Source of the DNA: Bacillota bacterium
GTDB lineage: Bacteria; Bacillota; Clostridia; Lachnospirales; Anaerotignaceae
DNA: 35,405 nt
Reading direction: 5' to 3'
NCBI GenBank assembly: GCA_019422105.1
Contig: JAHZDZ010000021.1
Span: forward strand, 1-35,405
Shown: positions 33,549 through 35,405 of the stretch, in pieces
Numbering within the stretch: position 1 is the first letter of the stretch
Layout of the letters: the number at the start of each line of letters is the position of its first letter
Translations under genes and position numbers: made by a program
Notes under the pieces: model-generated
Told to the model about the DNA's origin: nothing
Database searches by the model: none
The model's input: only the letters and a program-made list of their open reading frames with translations

Positions 33549-34580
33549 ATGTATAGTGCTGGAGGATTCTTTGGAGGCAGTTTTTTTGCCGGTGTTTTTC
33601 TGTTGGTTATCATAATTGTTTTGATATCACTGTTTTTGAGTTTTGTCCCTGTGGGACTCTGGATTTCTGCAATTTCAGCGGGTGTAAAGGTCAGCATTTT
33701 CTCCCTTGTGGGTATGAGACTGAGAAGAGTCAGGCCGGAAAGAATTATCCGCCCGTTAATAAAAGCAGATAAGGCTGGCATGAACGTCAGTGTGAATCAG
33801 CTGGAGAGTCATCTTCTTTCCGGAGGGCGAGTGGATAATGTAGTGGATGCATTAATTGCGGCGCATAGAGCCAATCTTGATTTGACTTTTGAGAGAGCTG
33901 CCGCTATTGATTTGGCCGGCAGAGACGTCTTTGAGGCTGTCAGGATGAGCGTTAATCCCAAAATAATTGAAACACCCTGGATAGCTGCTGTTGCCATTGA
34001 TGGTATTGAGGTAAAGGTTATTGCCAAGGTGACAGTTCGCGCAAATCTTGCGCGTCTTGTCGGCGGCGCAGGGGAGGAAACAATTATTGCCCGTGTTGGT
34101 GAGGGTATTGTCACAACGGTTGGTTCCTCACAGAGCCATAAAAGTGTGTTGGAAAATCCGGATTCCATCTCCAGAACTGTTTTGGCGAAGGGCTTGGACA
34201 GTGGTACGGCTTTTGAAATTTTGTCTATTGATATAGCGGATATAGATATTGGACGCAACATTGGTGCGCACCTTCAGATTGAGCAGGCAGAGGCTGACAA
34301 GCAGATTGCGCAGGCTAAGGCGGAGGAGAGAAGAGCAACCGCTATTGCTATGGAGCAGGAGATGAAGGCTGAGGTTGAAAAGATGAAGGCTAAGCTTGTG
34401 GAGGCGGAGGCGAGAGTGCCGGAGGCTATTTCAGAGGCTTTAAAGAGTGGAAATTTAGGTGTGTTTGACTATTATAAAATGAAAAATGTATTGGCGGATA
34501 CTGCTATGAAGGATAACCTCGGCAAAGCGGACATCAATGGAATTTTAAGCAAAAACAAAAAGCCTTCTGATTACAAATAG
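33549..34580 (+). CDS. floA: flotillin-like protein FloA
   Basis: Membrane scaffold of lipid-ordered microdomains (YqfA type). ATG 33549 follows AAGGAGGAATTTC. The 343-residue protein has an N-terminal Gly-rich stretch and one membrane hairpin (about residues 14-40). The SPFH-like region follows (about 50-230, with VGMRLRRVRPERIIRPLIKADKAG and ARLVGGAGEETIIARVGEGIVTTVGSS), then a long Ala/Glu/Lys-rich coiled coil (about 235-305). The length and sequence pattern are those of Bacillus FloA. With the upstream nfeD it forms the conserved pair; a strong terminator ends the operon. Confidence 0.96.
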   Translation: MYSAGGFFGGSFFAGVFLLVIIIVLISLFLSFVPVGLWISAISAGVKVSIFSLVGMRLRRVRPERIIRPLIKADKAGMNVSVNQLESHLLSGGRVDNVVDALIAAHRANLDLTFERAAAIDLAGRDVFEAVRMSVNPKIIETPWIAAVAIDGIEVKVIAKVTVRANLARLVGGAGEETIIARVGEGIVTTVGSSQSHKSVLENPDSISRTVLAKGLDSGTAFEILSIDIADIDIGRNIGAHLQIEQAEADKQIAQAKAEERRATAIAMEQEMKAEVEKMKAKLVEAEARVPEAISEALKSGNLGVFDYYKMKNVLADTAMKDNLGKADINGILSKNKKPSDYK

Positions 34581-34599
34581 GAACTGATATTGAAAGCTT

Positions 34600-34637
34600 A
34601 AAAAGTGATAATGCTGAAAGCATTATCACTTTTTTTG
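34600..34637 (+). terminator. rho-independent terminator of nfeD-floA
   Basis: AAAAGTGATAATGC pairs with GCATTATCACTTTT around TGAAA, followed by further T. It lies 20 nt after the floA stop. Confidence 0.92.
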
Positions 34638-34862
34638 AGCCGATATAACAAATATGGAAATAATACTCATAATTTTATAGTTTTTTTTGTTTTTAACACG
34701 GTGATGGGCATTAAAAATACAAACAATAATATTAAGTGATTGTTTACTGCTGAAACTTAAAATATATTTATGTTATTTTAACTGCAGAAGCTCATATTGC
34801 GGTAAAAATAGAAAAGAATACACTGGAATTGAGAAATTTTCCATGCAATCTTTGAAATCGAA
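34638..34862. other. AT-rich intergenic region
   Basis: No coding frame, RNA gene or clear hairpin is seen. The base composition is markedly more AT-rich than in the flanking genes. Confidence 0.4.
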
Positions 34863-34893
34863 TGAATAAATTAGACTCTAAAAAAGAATAATA
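34863..34893 (+). promoter_or_regulatory. sigma-G-like promoter
   Basis: TGAATA (34863-34868), an 18-nt spacer and AATAATA (34887-34893), close to the Bacillus sigma-G form GHATR-N18-CATWHTA. It lies about 60 nt before the SASP-like gene. The AT-rich context makes a chance match possible. Confidence 0.4.
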
Positions 34894-34953
34894 AATTTGC
34901 AAAGTAATTCATAAGCACTTACTTTGAAAATAAAATTTTGGAGGCTATCTATC

Positions 34954-35115
34954 ATGGACAAAAACTCTAACAAAAATAGCAACAAGAACTCAGAAAGAAA
35001 TATGAACAGAACAGAGTTCGCTGAAGAGTACAGCATTGATACAAGCAAACAGAGCAATAAGCAGAGTGAAAAGCAGAGCAACAAAAACTCCAATAAGCAG
35101 AGCAACTGCAAATAA
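34954..35115 (+). CDS. Asn/Ser/Lys/Gln-rich small protein, possible gamma-type SASP
   Basis: A 53-residue hydrophilic protein of very simple composition, with NSNKNSNKNS at the start and KQSNKQSEKQSNKNSNKQS near the end. ATG 34954 has GGAGG upstream. In the middle it carries NRTEFAEEYSID. TEFA-x-E is close to the TEFASE cleavage site of the germination protease in gamma-type small acid-soluble spore proteins, and the Gln/Asn-rich remainder also fits an amino-acid store. A sigma-G-like promoter precedes it and a strong terminator follows. The SASP call is inference; gamma-type SASPs are known mainly from Bacillus. Confidence 0.65.
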   Translation: MDKNSNKNSNKNSERNMNRTEFAEEYSIDTSKQSNKQSEKQSNKNSNKQSNCK

Positions 35116-35130
35116 TAACCGCCTTATATC

Positions 35131-35162
35131 AGAAAATCCCCTATGAATATAGGGGATTTTCT
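35131..35162 (+). terminator. rho-independent terminator of the SASP-like gene
   Basis: AGAAAATCCCCTAT pairs with ATAGGGGATTTTCT around GAAT. It lies 15 nt after the stop codon. The T stretch is within the 3' arm. Confidence 0.85.
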
Positions 35163-35212
35163 GTCGTTTCAGAAGGAATAAAAATATTTTCTGAATAAAT
35201 TAAAAAATGTTA

Positions 35213-35240
35213 TTGACAAATAAATAAAAAATTGTATAAT
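35213..35240 (+). promoter_or_regulatory. strong promoter P1 of a downstream rRNA operon
   Basis: Perfect TTGACA (35213-35218), a 16-nt spacer and perfect TATAAT (35235-35240), in an AT-rich upstream context as in ribosomal RNA promoters. Confidence 0.8.
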
Positions 35241-35304
35241 AAATAAGCACGACTGCGAAAGAAATGTTAAAGATTGTATTTAATTAAAAAAAATGAAAAA
35301 AAAC

Positions 35305-35333
35305 TTGACAGTATTTAGCAGTTGTGGTAGAAT
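35305..35333 (+). promoter_or_regulatory. strong promoter P2 of a downstream rRNA operon
   Basis: Perfect TTGACA (35305-35310), a 17-nt spacer and TAGAAT (35328-35333). It lies 92 nt after P1; tandem promoters are usual before rRNA operons. An A-rich stretch just upstream may act as an UP element. Confidence 0.82.
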
Positions 35334-35405
35334 AATTTTCGTTGCAGTGAGCAACACTGACAAAAAAGAAACGTTCGATCTTTGAAAACTAAACAGTTAA
35401 ACCAA
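35334..35405 (+). other. rRNA operon leader with boxA-like antitermination site
   Basis: GATCTTTGAAAACT (35377-35390) matches the boxA-like sequence found before 16S rRNA genes in Firmicutes, and a small GTTGC/GCAAC hairpin is at 35341-35355. The 16S gene itself is not in the window and should begin a short distance past the right edge. Confidence 0.75.

Overview
The window reads as chromosomal DNA of a low-to-medium GC, Gram-positive anaerobe of the class Clostridia, most likely a spore former related to Lachnospirales-type lineages. Pointers are a PPi-type phosphofructokinase, a serine T-box leader, Firmicutes-type LexA boxes, a DUF6514-like protein, a GerMN lipoprotein-like protein, a possible gamma-type spore protein and a fused cobA/hemD. 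This is inference from gene content, not a database match. I saw no tRNA, CRISPR array, insertion sequence or prophage gene.

Layout. 1-6205 (mostly +): a small DUF6514-like protein, PPi-dependent phosphofructokinase behind a long leader, then signal peptidase I, topoisomerase III and a metallo-beta-lactamase-fold hydrolase. Upstream of lepB lie three diverged copies of a unit that ends in a TATAAT box. 6322-8040 (-): an HPr-like protein without the phospho-histidine motif and a THUMP-domain rRNA methyltransferase. 8260-14538 (+): tgt-yajC, a secreted N-acetylmuramoyl-L-alanine amidase, a GerMN protein, RNase PH and the dITP/XTP pyrophosphatase, with a 48-residue Cys-rich protein on the minus strand. 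14674-18477: an MFS transporter divergent from its LysR regulator, then an ECF sigma/zinc anti-sigma pair behind its own ECF-type promoter. 18713-23405 (-): T-box-controlled serS, glutamine-dependent NAD synthase and lexA. 23461-23835: LexA boxes and a divergent YneA-like LysM protein, forming an SOS module.

24259-32689: an isochorismatase-family gene broken by a stop codon, then a tetrapyrrole block (cobJ, cobK, sirC, hemC, cobA/hemD, later hemB). Its products cover porphobilinogen to precorrin-2/sirohydrochlorin plus two corrin-ring steps. The block is interrupted before hemB by a DMT exporter and a methyltransferase gene with an apparent frameshift. The first genes are preceded by a leader that ends in a terminator hairpin and is not a recognisable cobalamin riboswitch. 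33072-34580: an NfeD/FloA membrane-microdomain pair. 34863-35115: a short Asn/Ser/Lys-rich protein with a germination-protease-like motif behind a sigma-G-like promoter. 35213-35405: tandem strong promoters and a boxA-like leader, so a ribosomal RNA operon should start just past the right edge.

The items most worth following up are the triplicated promoter-bearing repeat before lepB, the gamma-SASP-like gene, the leader before cobJ, the long inverted repeat between hemB and nfeD, and the two lesioned genes.
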